DNA of 14,059 nt, from NCBI GenBank assembly GCA_013140405.1, contig JABFSV010000347.1, positions 1 to 14,059 on the forward strand. The letters are read 5' to 3'. The position numbers and the translations under genes were made by a program. This DNA comes from Methyloglobulus sp. Lineage in GTDB: Bacteria > Pseudomonadota > Gammaproteobacteria > Methylococcales > Methylomonadaceae. Below the pieces are notes generated by a model. The model worked only from the letters and a program-made list of their open reading frames with translations, was not told where the DNA came from and ran no database searches. Shown here piece by piece: positions 1 to 8,398 of the stretch; the first letter of the stretch is position 1, and every line of letters starts with the position of its first letter.

Positions 1-2276
1 GCATAATCACCCGTGTAGAACCTAGTCTGGAAGCGGCGTTTATCAACTACGGCGCTGAAAAGCATGGCTTTTTACCATTCAAAGAAATTTCTCCTATCAA
101 TCTCAAAGCCAAAGACGAGACCGAAGGAGAGGTTCGCCGTAGTGCCATCAAAGACCATCTGAGAGAAGGTCAGGAAATCGTCGTCCAAATCGAAAAGGAA
201 GAGCGCGGCAACAAAGGTGCCGCACTAACCACCTACATTAGCCTAGCGGGCACTTATCTGGTGTTAATGCCTAACAATCCCAAGGCGGGCGGTATTTCCA
301 GGCGCATAGAAGGCGATACCCGCTCCGATACACGGGAAGTCTTGGCAAGCCTTGAGATCCCCGAAACCATGGGGCTTATCGTCAGAACCGCTGGGTGTGG
401 CAAAAACGCTGAAGAATTACAGTGGGACTTAAATTATTTGCTGCAACTGTGGGAAGCCATTGAGCGGTCATCAATCGAACAGTCTGCGCCATTCCTCGTT
501 TTTCAGGAAAGCAATGTCATTATCCGCGCCTTGCGGGATCATTTGCGAGGCAACATCGACGAAATCTTGATTGATAATGAAGACTCTTTCAAGCTGGTGC
601 AGAACTTTTTGCGGCAGGTCATGCCCCATTTGTTGCCCAAAGCAAAATTGTATCAGGATGCGGTGCCTCTATTTAACCGTTACCAAATTGAATCGCAAAT
701 TGAAATCGCTTATGGTCGGGAAGTTTCATTGCCTTCAGGTGGTTCAATTGTTATCGACCATACAGAAGCACTAACCTCCGTTGATATCAACTCGGCACGG
801 GCCACCAAAGGCAGTGATATTGAGGAAACGGCACTTAACACCAACCTTGAGGCTGCGGATGAAATTGCCCGCCAACTCAGGTTGCGGGACTTAGGCGGTT
901 TGTTTGTCATCGATTTTATCGACATGATGTCCAACAAAAACCAGCGCACAGTCGAAAACCATTTGCGGGATGCGTTGAAAATTGACCGCGCTCGGATTCA
1001 GACCGGTAAGATCTCAAGGTTCGGCTTGTTGGAGATGTCCAGGCAGCGGATGCGGCCTTCTTTGGGTGATTCCACCCAAATCACCTGTCCGCGCTGCAAA
1101 GGCCAAGGTTCGATCCGTAATGTGGAATCGGTCGCACTTTCCGTATTGCGTTTGCTTGAAGAAGAAGCAATGAAAAAAGGTACGGAAAAAGTGATTGCCC
1201 ATTTGTCGATTGAATGCGCCACTTTTCTGTTGAATGAAAAACGCAGTGTGATTGAGAGCATCGAACACAGATTAAAGGTTGGTATCGTCATTCTGCCAAG
1301 CAAACACCTGGAAACTCCCGCTTATGATATTGAACGTATCAGGGAAAAAGAATCAGGCACAGATGACAAGCCCAGCTATGTGCAGATAAAAGCGGAAGAT
1401 ATTGCTATTCCTGAATTTGCCCAACAAGTAAAACCAAAAACTGAACGAGCCGTCATTAAGGAGTTTTTGCACGATTCGCCAGCGCCGGCCCCTGTCCAAA
1501 ACAAAAATGAGTCAGCCAGCCTGATTAAACGCTTTTGGCACAAATTGGTTGGCTCCAAGCCAGAAAAAATCAATGAATCTGAGCTTCAGGCACCTAAAAG
1601 TTCCGGCATAGCGGAAGAAAATCGGCAGTCGCGGTCACGTAATAACAATCGGCGTAGTCAATCGTCAAAAAAGGAAATAGGTGATAATCGGGTTGCTAGA
1701 GGTCAGCAGCAGCCTCGTAATAATCGCCCACCCAGGGGGCAGGAACAACGGACGACTAATCCGCAAGAGCCGCGCCCACAGCAGAACAGGCAGCAAGATT
1801 CCAGCAGGAATAACAGGCGGGATGTTGCCCCAGCTCCTGTGGATGAGATGAATAAGGGTATGCCTATTAGTGAACCCGAACAATTCGCTCCTGTCTTTTT
1901 GCCTAATATTGAAGTTGCAGCCGATAATTCAGCCACCGCTAACCTTGACGAAACGTCTGAGAGCAATGGTGATGAAAAATCAAGGCCCAACAATAAAAGA
2001 AACGGCTCCAGGCGTGGCCCTAATCGCAGAAGACCGCGTAACCCCAACTACAAAAAGCCTGATTCTGCTGGCGGAGATGAAAATAGGGCTGAAGGAAGTT
2101 CAGGGGAACAGGGCGGCGAAGCTCAATCCAGCCAGACAAAGTCCTATGCAGCTGAGTTTGCAAGCAGGAAAGGAAGCGATAGTGCGCCAGATTCTCAGGA
2201 TAGCCGCCCCAGCTCTTCTAATGAAAACGCTCCTCCCGTAGTGGCATCGAAACCAGATTCGGGCAGTGATTCGTGA
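1..2276 (+). CDS. rne: Ribonuclease E, 5'-truncated by window edge
   Basis: This is the endoribonuclease that starts mRNA decay and processes rRNA and tRNA precursors at the inner face of the membrane. The frame is open from base 3 with no stop, so the gene begins upstream. By comparison with E. coli about 44 residues are missing, giving a full protein of roughly 800 residues (E. coli 1061). Bases 3-260 encode the S1 RNA-binding part ([35 protein letters not shown]). Counting from the internal Met at 261, the catalytic metal-binding aspartates are D175 (VDINSAR) and D218 (VIDFIDM), spaced 43 residues apart as in E. coli D303 and D346. The Zn-link CPRC lies at residues 276-279 (bases 1086-1097). 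After about base 1620 the protein becomes a disordered Arg/Asn/Gln-rich tail with two basic clusters, in place of the long E. coli degradosome scaffold. An RNase G reading is unlikely because of this long tail. Confidence 0.96.
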   Translation, partial: IITRVEPSLEAAFINYGAEKHGFLPFKEISPINLKAKDETEGEVRRSAIKDHLREGQEIVVQIEKEERGNKGAALTTYISLAGTYLVLMPNNPKAGGISRRIEGDTRSDTREVLASLEIPETMGLIVRTAGCGKNAEELQWDLNYLLQLWEAIERSSIEQSAPFLVFQESNVIIRALRDHLRGNIDEILIDNEDSFKLVQNFLRQVMPHLLPKAKLYQDAVPLFNRYQIESQIEIAYGREVSLPSGGSIVIDHTEALTSVDINSARATKGSDIEETALNTNLEAADEIARQLRLRDLGGLFVIDFIDMMSNKNQRTVENHLRDALKIDRARIQTGKISRFGLLEMSRQRMRPSLGDSTQITCPRCKGQGSIRNVESVALSVLRLLEEEAMKKGTEKVIAHLSIECATFLLNEKRSVIESIEHRLKVGIVILPSKHLETPAYDIERIREKESGTDDKPSYVQIKAEDIAIPEFAQQVKPKTERAVIKEFLHDSPAPAPVQNKNESASLIKRFWHKLVGSKPEKINESELQAPKSSGIAEENRQSRSRNNNRRSQSSKKEIGDNRVARGQQQPRNNRPPRGQEQRTTNPQEPRPQQNRQQDSSRNNRRDVAPAPVDEMNKGMPISEPEQFAPVFLPNIEVAADNSATANLDETSESNGDEKSRPNNKRNGSRRGPNRRRPRNPNYKKPDSAGGDENRAEGSSGEQGGEAQSSQTKSYAAEFASRKGSDSAPDSQDSRPSSSNENAPPVVASKPDSGSDS

Positions 2277-2339
2277 ATAGAATAACCTTGGATAAGGCTT
2301 GAAAAGCCAGTAATTGTCCCGTTATAGATAACCTATGCC

Positions 2340-2828
2340 ATGACACCGGATTTGTTTCTGGACATATCGATTTCTGAGCAACGTTTGATAGTTGTTGATA
2401 GCGGTAAGGAAATATGTGGTTATCCAGTTTCCACTGCCAAGAATGGTGTGGGCGAACGTCGAGGCAGTGAGTGTACGCCTAGGGGCTGGCATAGCATCAG
2501 GGCAAAAATTGGCGCAGAACTGCCGCTCAATTCGGTGTTTGTGGGTAGACGGTCAACTGGTGAGGTTTATGATGAGGGATTAGGCCAGCAATATCCCAAT
2601 CGTGATTGGATATTGACCCGCATTTTGTGGTTGGGTGGTTTAGAGCCTGGCAAAAATCGTTATGGCGAAGTTGATACCTGTTGGCGCTACATTTACATAC
2701 ACGGCACACCCGATGAATCATTGATTGGTTTTCCTGCATCCCACGGTTGCATTCGTATGAAAAATGCAGATATGTTAGATTTATTTAATCGTGTCGAAGC
2801 AGGTGTCAGAGTCTATATCCATGAGTGA
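2340..2828 (+). CDS. L,D-transpeptidase (YkuD-fold) family protein, no signal peptide
   Basis: The 162-residue protein is essentially one YkuD domain. The family signature is clear: H121 in YIHGTP, then SHGCIRM with H135 and catalytic-type C137. Known members form or remodel 3-3 peptidoglycan cross-links or attach lipoproteins in the periplasm. The oddity is at the start. The N-terminus (MTPDLFLDISISEQRLIVVD) is the first strand of the domain, not a signal peptide or membrane anchor, and an in-frame stop at 2325-2327 rules out an upstream extension. An ATG at 2335 runs straight into a stop, so 2340 is the first usable ATG; no good Shine-Dalgarno precedes it. Short signal-less YkuD proteins are known in proteobacteria, but their substrate and location are unclear to me. 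The gene sits 63 bp after rne and 75 bp before truA. Confidence 0.88.
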   Translation: MTPDLFLDISISEQRLIVVDSGKEICGYPVSTAKNGVGERRGSECTPRGWHSIRAKIGAELPLNSVFVGRRSTGEVYDEGLGQQYPNRDWILTRILWLGGLEPGKNRYGEVDTCWRYIYIHGTPDESLIGFPASHGCIRMKNADMLDLFNRVEAGVRVYIHE

Positions 2829-2903
2829 TATTTTTGCCTTGTTACTTGCTCGTGTATCATAAATAACTGTGTTGAAAAACCTGATTTCATCTTCAAGAAA
2901 TAA

Positions 2904-3707
2904 ATGGCGCGTATTGTTCTAGGTCTTGAGTACGACGGTAGCCGTTTTTCCGGTTGGCAGTGGCAACCTAATCGCCCCAGTATCCAAAATGAGTTGGAAA
3001 AAGCCTTGTCAAAAATTGCCAATCATCCGGTCACTACGATTTGTGCTGGCAGGACAGATGCTGGCGTTCATGCCGTGGAACAAATTGCTCATTTTGATGT
3101 CAACGTGGAGCGGGATCACAATGCTTGGCTGTTGGGTGGCAATAGTTATTTGCCGGATGATATACGTATCATCTGGGTTAAACACGCAGTCGGTGATTTT
3201 CATGCCCGCTATAGTGCGATTGCGCGGCTGTATCGCTACGTTATCTTGAATAGACCCGTAAAATCGGCTTTACAAGGCAAACAAACCACATGGTGTTACC
3301 CGTCATTAGATGCTGATGCAATGAACAAGGCAGCGCAGCCCCTGGTTGGAAGCCACGATTTTTCGTCATTCAGGGCGAAAGGTTGCCAATCGAAAAGTCC
3401 TGTTCGGATAGTGCATTTTGTTGGCGTTTACCGCAATAGCGACAGGGTTGTGATTGAGATTTGTGCGAACGCTTTTTTACACCACATGGTCAGAAATATC
3501 GCTGGCGTATTGATGGACATAGGAATGGGAAAGCAGCCTGAAGATTGGACGTTGGTATTGTTGGCTGCCAAAAAACGGGAACTAGGCGGAGTGACAGCGC
3601 CACCTTGTGGATTATATTTGGAGTCGGTTTTTTATCCCGACCATTATGGAATCACAAAACATCCAGCATTTAACAAATTGCCGGAAGATGCCAAGCGTTT
3701 TGATTAG
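2904..3707 (+). CDS. truA: tRNA pseudouridine(38-40) synthase TruA
   Basis: TruA converts uridines 38, 39 and 40 in the anticodon arm of many tRNAs to pseudouridine, acting as a cytoplasmic dimer. The 267-residue length is close to E. coli TruA (270). Visible hallmarks are the N-terminal LGLEYDGSRFSGWQWQ motif, the catalytic loop AGRTDAGVHA with nucleophilic Asp at residue 52, the RLYRYVI strand, and the C-terminal NAFLHHMVRNIAG motif. The start at 2904 places the first beta strand (ARIVLGLEYDG) directly after Met, as in the family. The spacer before it (2829-2903) has a weak -10-like TATCAT at 2855 but no convincing promoter or Shine-Dalgarno. truA lying just before trpF is a known proteobacterial arrangement; here a DUF2231-type gene separates them. 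Confidence 0.96.
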   Translation: MARIVLGLEYDGSRFSGWQWQPNRPSIQNELEKALSKIANHPVTTICAGRTDAGVHAVEQIAHFDVNVERDHNAWLLGGNSYLPDDIRIIWVKHAVGDFHARYSAIARLYRYVILNRPVKSALQGKQTTWCYPSLDADAMNKAAQPLVGSHDFSSFRAKGCQSKSPVRIVHFVGVYRNSDRVVIEICANAFLHHMVRNIAGVLMDIGMGKQPEDWTLVLLAAKKRELGGVTAPPCGLYLESVFYPDHYGITKHPAFNKLPEDAKRFD

Positions 3708-3710
3708 CTT

Positions 3711-3730
3711 AACGCCAATAATTGGGCGCT
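3711..3730 (+). terminator. Weak hairpin after truA
   Basis: Three bases after the truA stop, CGCCAAT (3713-3719) can pair with ATTGGGCG (3721-3728) with one bulged G. Because only one base separates the arms, the A-T pairs next to the loop must open, leaving a 4-bp GC stem. Only TTT follows, so it is not a textbook intrinsic terminator. It may attenuate readthrough from truA into the next gene or be chance. Confidence 0.22.
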
Positions 3731-3782
3731 TTGCTTGCATTTTACGGTTAATCGAGTAGATTTATTTTTTAGAACTTAATAC

Positions 3783-4523
3783 ATGATAAATATGATGAAT
3801 TTTTTATCCTTCCAGGTGCATGGTGGAGGTATGGGGGGTGGTGTCGCCGCCAATGTTGAAAGCCTGTTAGTGTTTATTGAAGGGCTTTCCGGCAAAACCC
3901 CGCCGGAAATGTTTTCCGCTATCCTGCCAGGGATCGCAGGGATGGATAATATCCATCCTTTGTTTGTGCATTACCCCATCGCTTTTTTTACTGCCTTTTT
4001 CTTTATGGATTTTTTTGGCACGGTAGCTAAAAAAGCACAATGGCGCTACGTCGCAAGCTGGTTGTTATATTTGGGTACGGTTGCCGCTATTTTTACTGTG
4101 GTAGCTGGGTTATTTGCGGCAGATTCTGTCGAACATGGCGAAGATGTGCATGAGCTTATGGAGCGTCATGAACATATTGGGATTGCTGTGTTGTCCCTGT
4201 CTTTGTTCCTTTCTGCGTGGCGATTAAAAAAATGGGGTCTGCATTCTGCAGCTACCAATATGGTTTTTCTTGGCTTGGCAGGCTTCCTTTGCTTGCTTTT
4301 ATCGTTAGGTGCTGATTTGGGCGGCTTAATGGTTTACCAATATGGAGTCTCCGTCAAACCAGCATCTATTGCAGAAGCCGCTTCTGAAACCAATTCCGAA
4401 GGTGCAGCCATGCAGCAAGTCAATCCTGAAGTGAAAAAAGACGGCCATCATCATGGCGGACATGACCACAGCGGTCATAGTCATAGTGATCATCATCATG
4501 GTGGTCATAGTCATACGCATTAG
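3783..4523 (+). CDS. DUF2231-like four-helix membrane protein with histidine-rich C-terminal tail
   Basis: The 246-residue protein has a Gly-rich N-terminus ([11 protein letters not shown]), then about four hydrophobic helices near residues 64-82, 89-112, 131-147 and 159-187. The opening motif [13 protein letters not shown] and the closing motif [16 protein letters not shown] are, from memory, hallmarks of the DUF2231 family (COG2322/COG4244-like predicted membrane proteins), whose function is not established. The loop between helices 2 and 3 carries H118, H123, H129 and H131 among acidic residues. After a 30-residue linker, the last 26 residues (221-246) contain 13 histidines as GH, HDH and HSH units, a composition typical of metal-binding or metal-buffering tails. 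Which metal is bound, and on which side of the membrane, cannot be read from the sequence. Other in-frame Met codons at residues 4 and 5 are possible starts. It is flanked by truA and trpF but looks functionally unrelated to both. Confidence 0.82.
   Translation: MINMMNFLSFQVHGGGMGGGVAANVESLLVFIEGLSGKTPPEMFSAILPGIAGMDNIHPLFVHYPIAFFTAFFFMDFFGTVAKKAQWRYVASWLLYLGTVAAIFTVVAGLFAADSVEHGEDVHELMERHEHIGIAVLSLSLFLSAWRLKKWGLHSAATNMVFLGLAGFLCLLLSLGADLGGLMVYQYGVSVKPASIAEAASETNSEGAAMQQVNPEVKKDGHHHGGHDHSGHSHSDHHHGGHSHTH
4443..4520 (+). repeat. Short repetitive tract encoding the His-rich tail
   Basis: The DNA for the tail is a degenerate run of cat, ggt and agt codons. A 13-bp direct repeat, GGTCATAGTCATA, occurs at 4473-4485 and again at 4503-4515, 30 bp (10 codons) apart and in frame. 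CATCATCAT-type runs occur at 4490-4499 and a CATCATCATGG-like run near 4446. This pattern suggests in-frame expansion by slippage or unequal recombination, so tail length may vary among related strains. Confidence 0.6.
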
Positions 4524-4721
4524 TAGCGTCTAATTGACCACTTCTATTCTACGCAAGTATAAATGCTGAAATTATTTATATAATTGACTTAAATATCATT
4601 AGGTTATTTTGTATTATTGATTGCGTTTCCACATAAACTACAGCGATGATTTAGAGAAGGTTTATTGTCATTTTGTGGTATCCTTACGCGCTTGAATTTT
4701 TGCTGAGTTTCACATCGATTT
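4524..4721 (+). promoter_or_regulatory. AT-rich spacer, probable promoter region of the trpF-metZ cluster
   Basis: This 198-bp stretch is the longest non-coding interval in the window and carries no gene I can support. It contains an AT-only inverted repeat, AATTAT-TTAT-ATAATT (4570-4585). A TTGACT at 4584-4589 is a good -35-like box, but the matching -10 is unclear: TATTTT at 4605 gives a 15-bp spacer and TATTAT at 4612 a 22-bp spacer. A second candidate is TGGTATCCT at 4676-4684, an extended -10-like element lacking a good -35. I see no small ORF rich in Trp codons and no GC-rich terminator-antiterminator pair, so leader-peptide attenuation of the trp type is not supported. Promoter placement is inference from position and composition. 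Confidence 0.4.
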
Positions 4722-5354
4722 ATGCGGACACGCGTTAAAATATGCGGCTTTACCCGCGTCGAAGATGCGGTGTTTGCTGCCCACTTAGGGGCCGATGCGA
4801 TAGGTTTGGTTTTTTATCCGCCCAGCCCACGTAATGTGGAGATTGAAAGGGCGGTTGAAATCGTTAAAGCTTTACCTGCGTTTGTTTCAGTGGTTGCGCT
4901 TTTTGTTGATGAGAATGAAGCTTTGATACGGGAAGTTTTAGAGCAAGTACCGGTTGATTGCCTACAATTTCATGGCGATGAGCCACCGGAAGCATGCAGG
5001 ATTTACAGCAAACGTTACATCAAGGCGGTCAGGATGCAGGTAGGCACTGACGTTTCGGAGCTAGCTGAGCGATACGCTGATGCCGACGGTTTATTGCTCG
5101 ATGCATATCATCCTGCTGAAAAGGGTGGTACGGGCAGCCGATTTGATTGGGAACTAATTCCCAGTTTATGCCAGTTGCCTATCATTTTGGCGGGAGGTTT
5201 GGATGGCACCAATGCCAAGATGGCAGTGGAACATGTGCGGCCTTACGCACTGGATGTCAGTAGCGGTGTGGAAGCGGGAAAAGGGTTTAAAGATAAAGAA
5301 AAAATGGCGGCATTTATTTCCGCAGTGCATCAGGGTGACAGAATAATAACATGA
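4722..5354 (+). CDS. trpF: Phosphoribosylanthranilate isomerase
   Basis: TrpF performs the Amadori rearrangement of N-(5'-phosphoribosyl)anthranilate to CdRP in tryptophan synthesis. The 210-residue single-domain (beta/alpha)8 barrel has the expected catalytic pair: Cys8 in VKICGFT as general base and Asp127 in LLLDAYH as general acid, matching Cys7 and Asp126 of the T. maritima enzyme. Other hallmarks are [33 protein letters not shown] and the phosphate-binding [11 protein letters not shown] followed by LDVSSGVEA. The start at 4722 puts KICG at the usual distance from Met; Shine-Dalgarno complementarity is poor. It is monofunctional, not fused to trpC. It overlaps trpB by 4 bp (ATGA at 5351-5354), which indicates translational coupling. 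The indole-glycerol-phosphate synthase (trpC) and earlier trp genes are not in this window. Confidence 0.97.
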   Translation: MRTRVKICGFTRVEDAVFAAHLGADAIGLVFYPPSPRNVEIERAVEIVKALPAFVSVVALFVDENEALIREVLEQVPVDCLQFHGDEPPEACRIYSKRYIKAVRMQVGTDVSELAERYADADGLLLDAYHPAEKGGTGSRFDWELIPSLCQLPIILAGGLDGTNAKMAVEHVRPYALDVSSGVEAGKGFKDKEKMAAFISAVHQGDRIIT

Positions 5355-6553
5355 CAGAAAAATATACTATGCCCGACGCGAGAGGGCATTTTGGGCCTTA
5401 CGGCGGGATGTTCGTCGCGGAAACATTGATACCGCCCATCCAGGAATTGAATGCAGCATACCAACGGTATTTACAAGACCCCGACTTTATTTCGGAATTG
5501 GATGCTGATTTACAACATTATGTGGGTCGTCCTTCGCCTTTGTACTATGCCGAACGCTGGAGCCGCGAACTGGGTGGAGCGCAGATTTACCTGAAAAGGG
5601 AAGATCTTAACCATACCGGATCACACAAAATTAATAATACGGTTGGTCAGGCTTTGTTGGCTAAACGTATGGGTAAAACCCGTATTATTGCAGAAACCGG
5701 CGCAGGTCAGCATGGAGTGGCGACGGCAACCGTTGCCGCACGGCTTGGCCTTGAATGCGTCGTTTATATGGGTGCTGTTGATGTCGCCCGACAATCACTG
5801 AATGTTTATCGCATGAAACTGCTGGGTGCAACTGTGGTTGCGGTTGAGTCTGGCTCAAAAACCCTTAAAGATGCCTTGAATGAAGCATTACGGGATTGGG
5901 TGACCAATGTCGATAATACGTTTTATATCATAGGCACAGTTGCAGGCCCCCATCCTTATCCTGCTATGGTACGGGATTTCCAGGCAATCATAGGCCGTGA
6001 AACCAAACAACAATGCCAGGATATGATCGGTAAACTCCCTGATGCCTTGGTTGCCTGTGTTGGTGGTGGATCCAATGCCATAGGCCTGTTTTATCCCTTT
6101 ATTGAAGATGAATCAGTTAAGTTAATCGGTGTTGAAGCAGCAGGTGATGGTGTAGCAAGTGGCCGTCATTCTGCGCCCTTATGTGCTGGTCGTCCTGGTG
6201 TATTGCACGGTAATCGCACTTATTTAATGGCGGATGACGACGGTGAAATCATCGAAACACACTCTATTTCTGCAGGTCTTGATTATCCTGGTGTCGGCCC
6301 TGAACATGCTTGGCTGAAAGATACAGGCCGCGCCGAGTATGTCAATATTACCGATAATGAAGCCTTGGAAGGTTTTTACGCCCTGACCCGAATGGAGGGT
6401 ATTATCCCCGCACTGGAATCTGCCCATGCCATGGCATACACGATGAAACTTGCGCCCACCATGCGTAAGGACGAAACCATTGTCATCAATTTATCTGGTC
6501 GTGGCGATAAAGACATGCAAACGATGGCTAAACGCGAAGGGATAGAACTATGA
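5351..6553 (+). CDS. trpB: Tryptophan synthase beta subunit
   Basis: TrpB condenses indole, delivered through a channel from TrpA, with L-serine to make L-tryptophan in the alpha2-beta2 complex. At 400 residues it is the normal TrpB1 length. The PLP Schiff-base lysine is K93 in HTGSHKINN, the catalytic glutamate is E115 in AETGAGQHG, and both are shifted by 6 from E. coli K87 and E109. The PLP phosphate cup is [10 protein letters not shown], and the C-terminal [10 protein letters not shown] motif is intact. The N-terminal [15 protein letters not shown] is typical and supports the start at 5351. It overlaps trpF upstream and trpA downstream by 4 bp each, so the three are almost surely co-translated. 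Nothing looks degraded. Confidence 0.98.
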   Translation: MTEKYTMPDARGHFGPYGGMFVAETLIPPIQELNAAYQRYLQDPDFISELDADLQHYVGRPSPLYYAERWSRELGGAQIYLKREDLNHTGSHKINNTVGQALLAKRMGKTRIIAETGAGQHGVATATVAARLGLECVVYMGAVDVARQSLNVYRMKLLGATVVAVESGSKTLKDALNEALRDWVTNVDNTFYIIGTVAGPHPYPAMVRDFQAIIGRETKQQCQDMIGKLPDALVACVGGGSNAIGLFYPFIEDESVKLIGVEAAGDGVASGRHSAPLCAGRPGVLHGNRTYLMADDDGEIIETHSISAGLDYPGVGPEHAWLKDTGRAEYVNITDNEALEGFYALTRMEGIIPALESAHAMAYTMKLAPTMRKDETIVINLSGRGDKDMQTMAKREGIEL

Positions 6554-7353
6554 GCCGTTTAGCTTCAACTTTTGAACAGCTTGCCAAATCCGGTCGTAAG
6601 GCTTTGATACCTTTTGTCACCGCTGGCGATCCAACACCTGATTTTACCTTGTCATTGATGCATGAAATGGTCAAGGCAGGTGTTGACGTAATCGAGCTAG
6701 GCGTGCCGTTTTCTGACCCTATGGCTGATGGCCCTGTTATCCAGCGAGCCAGTGAGCGGGCTTTGGCGCATAAGATGAGCCTGACGAAAACGTTGGCGTT
6801 AGCAACTGAATTCCGCAAGGCCGATCAACAAACACCAGTGGTATTGATGGGTTATCTTAATCCAATCGAGGCGATGGGCTATGAAGGGTTTGCCAATGCT
6901 GCCCGACGTGCTGATATTGATGGCGTGTTAACTGTCGATTTGCCACCTGAAGAAGGCGAACAATGCGCGGCTTTATTAAAAGAACGCGATATTGACACCA
7001 TTTTTCTGTTAGCTCCCAATAGTACTGATGAACGCATCCAGAAAATGTCTGCTTTGGGCAGTGGTTATCTCTACTATGTCTCTCTCAAAGGTGTGACGGG
7101 AGCAGGTCATTTGAATGCGGCAGACGTGGAAAATAAGCTGAAGCAAATCAAGGCAATTACATCGTTACCAGTTGGTATTGGCTTTGGAGTCAAGGATGCA
7201 GAAACCGCCAAGACAATTTCCAGTCTGGGTGATGGAGTTGTCGTGGGTAGTGCCTTAATCAGTAAAATCGAAAGCAACTTGGATAACCCAGAACGGGCTA
7301 AGTCGGAAATTATTGGACTATTGTCAGCTATGCGTCAGGCAATGGATAAATAA
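6550..7353 (+). CDS. trpA: Tryptophan synthase alpha subunit
   Basis: TrpA cleaves indole-3-glycerol phosphate to indole and glyceraldehyde-3-phosphate and passes indole to TrpB. The 267-residue length matches the family (E. coli 268). The catalytic residues are at the E. coli positions: E49 in [11 protein letters not shown] and D60 in PMADGPVIQ. The family motifs [10 protein letters not shown], the LPPEE loop, the [12 protein letters not shown] loop and the phosphate-binding [10 protein letters not shown] and VVVGSALI are present. The start ATG overlaps the trpB stop (6550-6553), consistent with stoichiometric translation of the two subunits. A 22-bp gap leads to accD. Confidence 0.98.
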   Translation: MSRLASTFEQLAKSGRKALIPFVTAGDPTPDFTLSLMHEMVKAGVDVIELGVPFSDPMADGPVIQRASERALAHKMSLTKTLALATEFRKADQQTPVVLMGYLNPIEAMGYEGFANAARRADIDGVLTVDLPPEEGEQCAALLKERDIDTIFLLAPNSTDERIQKMSALGSGYLYYVSLKGVTGAGHLNAADVENKLKQIKAITSLPVGIGFGVKDAETAKTISSLGDGVVVGSALISKIESNLDNPERAKSEIIGLLSAMRQAMDK

Positions 7354-7375
7354 GATATGCAGCCAAGCCTAAAAA

Positions 7376-8386
7376 ATGAAAGAACAGCCGGATATTAAAA
7401 AGATGAGTTGGTTTGAAAAAATTGTTTCTTCAACGATAAGGACAGACTCGTCCAACAAAAAAGCCGCAGTTCCCGAAGGCTTATGGAATAAATGTCCGAG
7501 TTGTAACGCTATCCTTTACAATCTCGAACTCGAAAAAAACTTCAATGTTTGCCCCAAGTGCGAGCATCACATGCGTATTCCTGCTCGGACGAGGCTCAAT
7601 ATGTTCCTCGACGAAGAAGGGCTGGAGGAGATAGGCCGGGGCATTAAGCCGACTGATCCCCTGAAATTTAAGGACAGCAAAAAATACAAAGACCGTATTA
7701 GCCAAGCGCAAAAGCAAACCAAAGAAAATGATGCGCTAGTGGTTATGAAAGGGCAATTGAAAGGCCAGGATATTGTAGCGGCGGCATTCGATTTTAATTT
7801 TATGGCGGGTTCTATGGGTTCTGTCGTAGGTGAAAAATTTATCCGTGGGGTTAATAAAAGCCTGGAACTGGGTATTCCTTTCATCGTGTTTACCGCAAGT
7901 GGCGGAGCGCGTATGCAAGAATCCTTGTTTTCTTTGTTCCAGATGGCAAAAACCAGTGCGGCATTGACAAAACTGGCGGAAGCGGGAATCCCTTATATCT
8001 CTTTCATGACCGATCCCACGATGGGTGGGGTTTCTGCGAGTTTAGCTATGTTGGGTGACCTCAATGTCGCTGAACCCAATGCCTTGATTGGTTTTGCTGG
8101 CCCCAGGGTCATAGAGCAAACCGTCCGTGAGAAACTGCCGGAAGGATTCCAGCGTAGCGAGTTTTTGCAAGAACATGGCGCTATTGACATGATTATCGAC
8201 CGGCGCGAAATGCGCGATAAAATTGCGGCGATATTGGCAATGCTGACCGAGAACAAAACCGTTGCCAATGTAGATGGCCTTGTTGAGGCAGAGCTTGAAA
8301 CCGAACTTAAACCAGAGGTTAAGCCGGAACTAGAAGTTATTCCTAGTGATGATGACGTAGAACAGCACACCGAACAGGAAAGTTAG
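7376..8386 (+). CDS. accD: Acetyl-CoA carboxylase carboxyltransferase subunit beta
   Basis: AccD pairs with AccA to transfer the carboxyl group from carboxybiotin-BCCP to acetyl-CoA, giving malonyl-CoA for fatty-acid synthesis. The four-cysteine zinc ribbon is intact: C40, C43, C59 and C62 (CPSC and CPKC). The carboxyltransferase core follows with [30 protein letters not shown] and [20 protein letters not shown]. Two points merit care. Most AccD proteins begin near MSW; here MSWFEKI starts at residue 10 (base 7403), so the true start may be 7403, and neither ATG has a clear Shine-Dalgarno. The C-terminus also extends about 30 residues past the usual end as an acidic, Glu/Pro-rich tail ([12 protein letters not shown]) ending near [12 protein letters not shown]. 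The gene is 22 bp after trpA and 12 bp before folC. Confidence 0.97.
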   Translation: MKEQPDIKKMSWFEKIVSSTIRTDSSNKKAAVPEGLWNKCPSCNAILYNLELEKNFNVCPKCEHHMRIPARTRLNMFLDEEGLEEIGRGIKPTDPLKFKDSKKYKDRISQAQKQTKENDALVVMKGQLKGQDIVAAAFDFNFMAGSMGSVVGEKFIRGVNKSLELGIPFIVFTASGGARMQESLFSLFQMAKTSAALTKLAEAGIPYISFMTDPTMGGVSASLAMLGDLNVAEPNALIGFAGPRVIEQTVREKLPEGFQRSEFLQEHGAIDMIIDRREMRDKIAAILAMLTENKTVANVDGLVEAELETELKPEVKPELEVIPSDDDVEQHTEQES

Positions 8387-8398
8387 TTTACCCTTCAC

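Noticed and set aside
1703..2047. 114-codon minus-strand frame within the rne tail
   Set aside because: The Leu/Ser/Cys-rich sequence is what the reverse strand of an Arg/Asn/Gln-rich region gives; no start signal or homology was seen.
2296..2308. Hairpin GGCTT-GAA-AAGCC after rne
   Set aside because: The 5-bp stem has no following T-run, so it is not supported as an intrinsic terminator.
2321..2332. Short dyad GTTAT-AG-ATAAC before the L,D-transpeptidase gene
   Set aside because: The arms are only 5 bp and AT-rich; there is no second copy or known operator match.
4524..4721. tRNA, small RNA or Trp leader peptide in the longest spacer
   Set aside because: No cloverleaf, no Trp-rich short ORF and no GC-rich alternating hairpins were visible by eye.
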